Source: Planctomycetia bacterium (GTDB taxonomy: Bacteria > Planctomycetota > Phycisphaerae > Phycisphaerales > SM1A02). From it: 5,833 nucleotides of DNA. The position numbers were made by a program, and so were the translations under genes. Below the pieces are notes generated by a model. That model searched no databases. It had not been told where the DNA came from and saw only the letters and a program-made list of their open reading frames with translations. This document shows, piece after piece, positions 5,380 to 5,833 of this stretch (positions are counted from its first letter, which is position 1; the number at the start of each line of letters is the position of its first letter). The DNA lies in the NCBI GenBank assembly GCA_005798965.1, contig SYIB01000034.1, positions 1-5,833 on the forward strand, read 5' to 3'.

Positions 5380-5833
5380 TCAATAGTTGGGGGTCGGTGC
5401 GCGGAAGTCGCTGAGATCGACCGACTTCATCCAATCGATCGTGCGCTGCAGGCCCTCGGCCAGCTGCACGGTCGGCTCCCAGCCCAGGCGCTCCCGAGCG
5501 AGCGTGATGTCGGGCTTGCGCTGCTTCGGGTCATCAGGCGGCAGCGGACGGCTTTCGCCCAGGCGAGCCTTGCCGCCAGTCATCGCTATGGTCTTCTGCG
5601 CCAGCTCCATGATCGTGAACTCGTTCGGATTGCCAAGATTCACCGGGCCGGTGAACTCGGCAGGCGAATCCATCATCCGCAGGAAGCCGTCGATCAGGTC
5701 GCTGACGTAGCAGAACGATCGAGTCTGCGAGCCATCGCCGAACATGCTGATGGTGTCGCCGGCCAGGCCCTGGCGGATGAAGTTGCTCACCACGCGGCCA
5801 TCGAAGGGATGCATGCGCGGGCCGTAGGTATTG
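5380..5833 (-). CDS. UDP-glucuronate decarboxylase-like NAD-dependent SDR, C-terminal part
   Basis: The last 151 codons of an extended short-chain dehydrogenase/reductase are visible; the N-terminal Rossmann domain and the catalytic YxxxK lie beyond the right edge. The visible protein starts NTYGPRMHPFDGRVVSNF, followed by FGDGSQTRSFCYVSDLIDG, GPVNLGNPNEFTI, DDPKQRKPDI and LGWEPTVQLAEGLQRTIDW. These are characteristic of UDP-glucuronate decarboxylases (Uxs), which make UDP-xylose from UDP-glucuronate for surface polysaccharides. The frame stays open to the window edge, so the Met at 5814 is internal rather than a start. A related UDP-glucose 4-epimerase or dTDP-glucose dehydratase is less likely given the MHPxDGRVVSNF and DDPKQRKPD motifs. 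The stop at 5380 is 10 nt before tryptophan 2,3-dioxygenase, suggesting one transcript. Confidence 0.9.
   Translation of the reverse strand, partial: NTYGPRMHPFDGRVVSNFIRQGLAGDTISMFGDGSQTRSFCYVSDLIDGFLRMMDSPAEFTGPVNLGNPNEFTIMELAQKTIAMTGGKARLGESRPLPPDDPKQRKPDITLARERLGWEPTVQLAEGLQRTIDWMKSVDLSDFRAPTPNY

Noticed and set aside
1..5833. Mobile element, CRISPR array or defence system
   Set aside because: There are no direct repeat arrays, terminal inverted repeats, transposase or integrase motifs or toxin-antitoxin pairs; coding density and composition look uniform throughout.

Overview
This window is GC-rich (roughly 65% by eye) bacterial chromosome carrying housekeeping genes. Genes are tightly packed, and there is no sign of phage, insertion sequences, CRISPR or plasmid functions. 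It holds six protein genes (two cut by the window edges) and one tRNA gene. The organism cannot be named with confidence. The high GC, the tRNA-Leu without an encoded CCA end, the mycobacterial-type transaldolase and the tryptophan 2,3-dioxygenase suggest an aerobic, high-GC, non-enteric bacterium. Planctomycetota, Acidobacteriota or a myxobacterium-like lineage are guesses only.

Left part (1-600): the 3' end of recA on the + strand is followed by a perfect-length 14-bp GC hairpin (likely terminator). Next come a candidate promoter, a tRNA-Leu(CAG) gene and a second GC hairpin. That second hairpin lies between the tRNA and the end of the oppositely oriented transaldolase gene, so it could stop transcription from both sides.

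Middle part (598-4539): tal (transaldolase, - strand) and pgi (glucose-6-phosphate isomerase, + strand) diverge from a 51-bp gap. The gap contains two mirror-image TACAGT boxes, each 6-7 nt from an ATG and without a clear Shine-Dalgarno sequence. This looks like a compact bidirectional promoter that may make leaderless mRNAs. Both enzymes use sugar phosphates at the junction of glycolysis and the pentose phosphate pathway, so shared control makes sense. A NifS/IscS-type cysteine desulfurase starts 3 nt after pgi and is probably co-transcribed with it.

Right part (4563-5833): on the - strand, the C-terminal part of a UDP-glucuronate decarboxylase-like short-chain dehydrogenase/reductase precedes a complete tryptophan 2,3-dioxygenase gene by 10 nt (probable operon). 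This pair converges on the cysteine desulfurase gene with only 23 nt between the stop codons.

No clearly novel system was found. The most interesting items are the symmetric tal/pgi promoter, a very long antisense open frame that could be mistaken for a tal-pgi fusion, the frequent CGATCG hexamer, and the non-acidic RecA tail.
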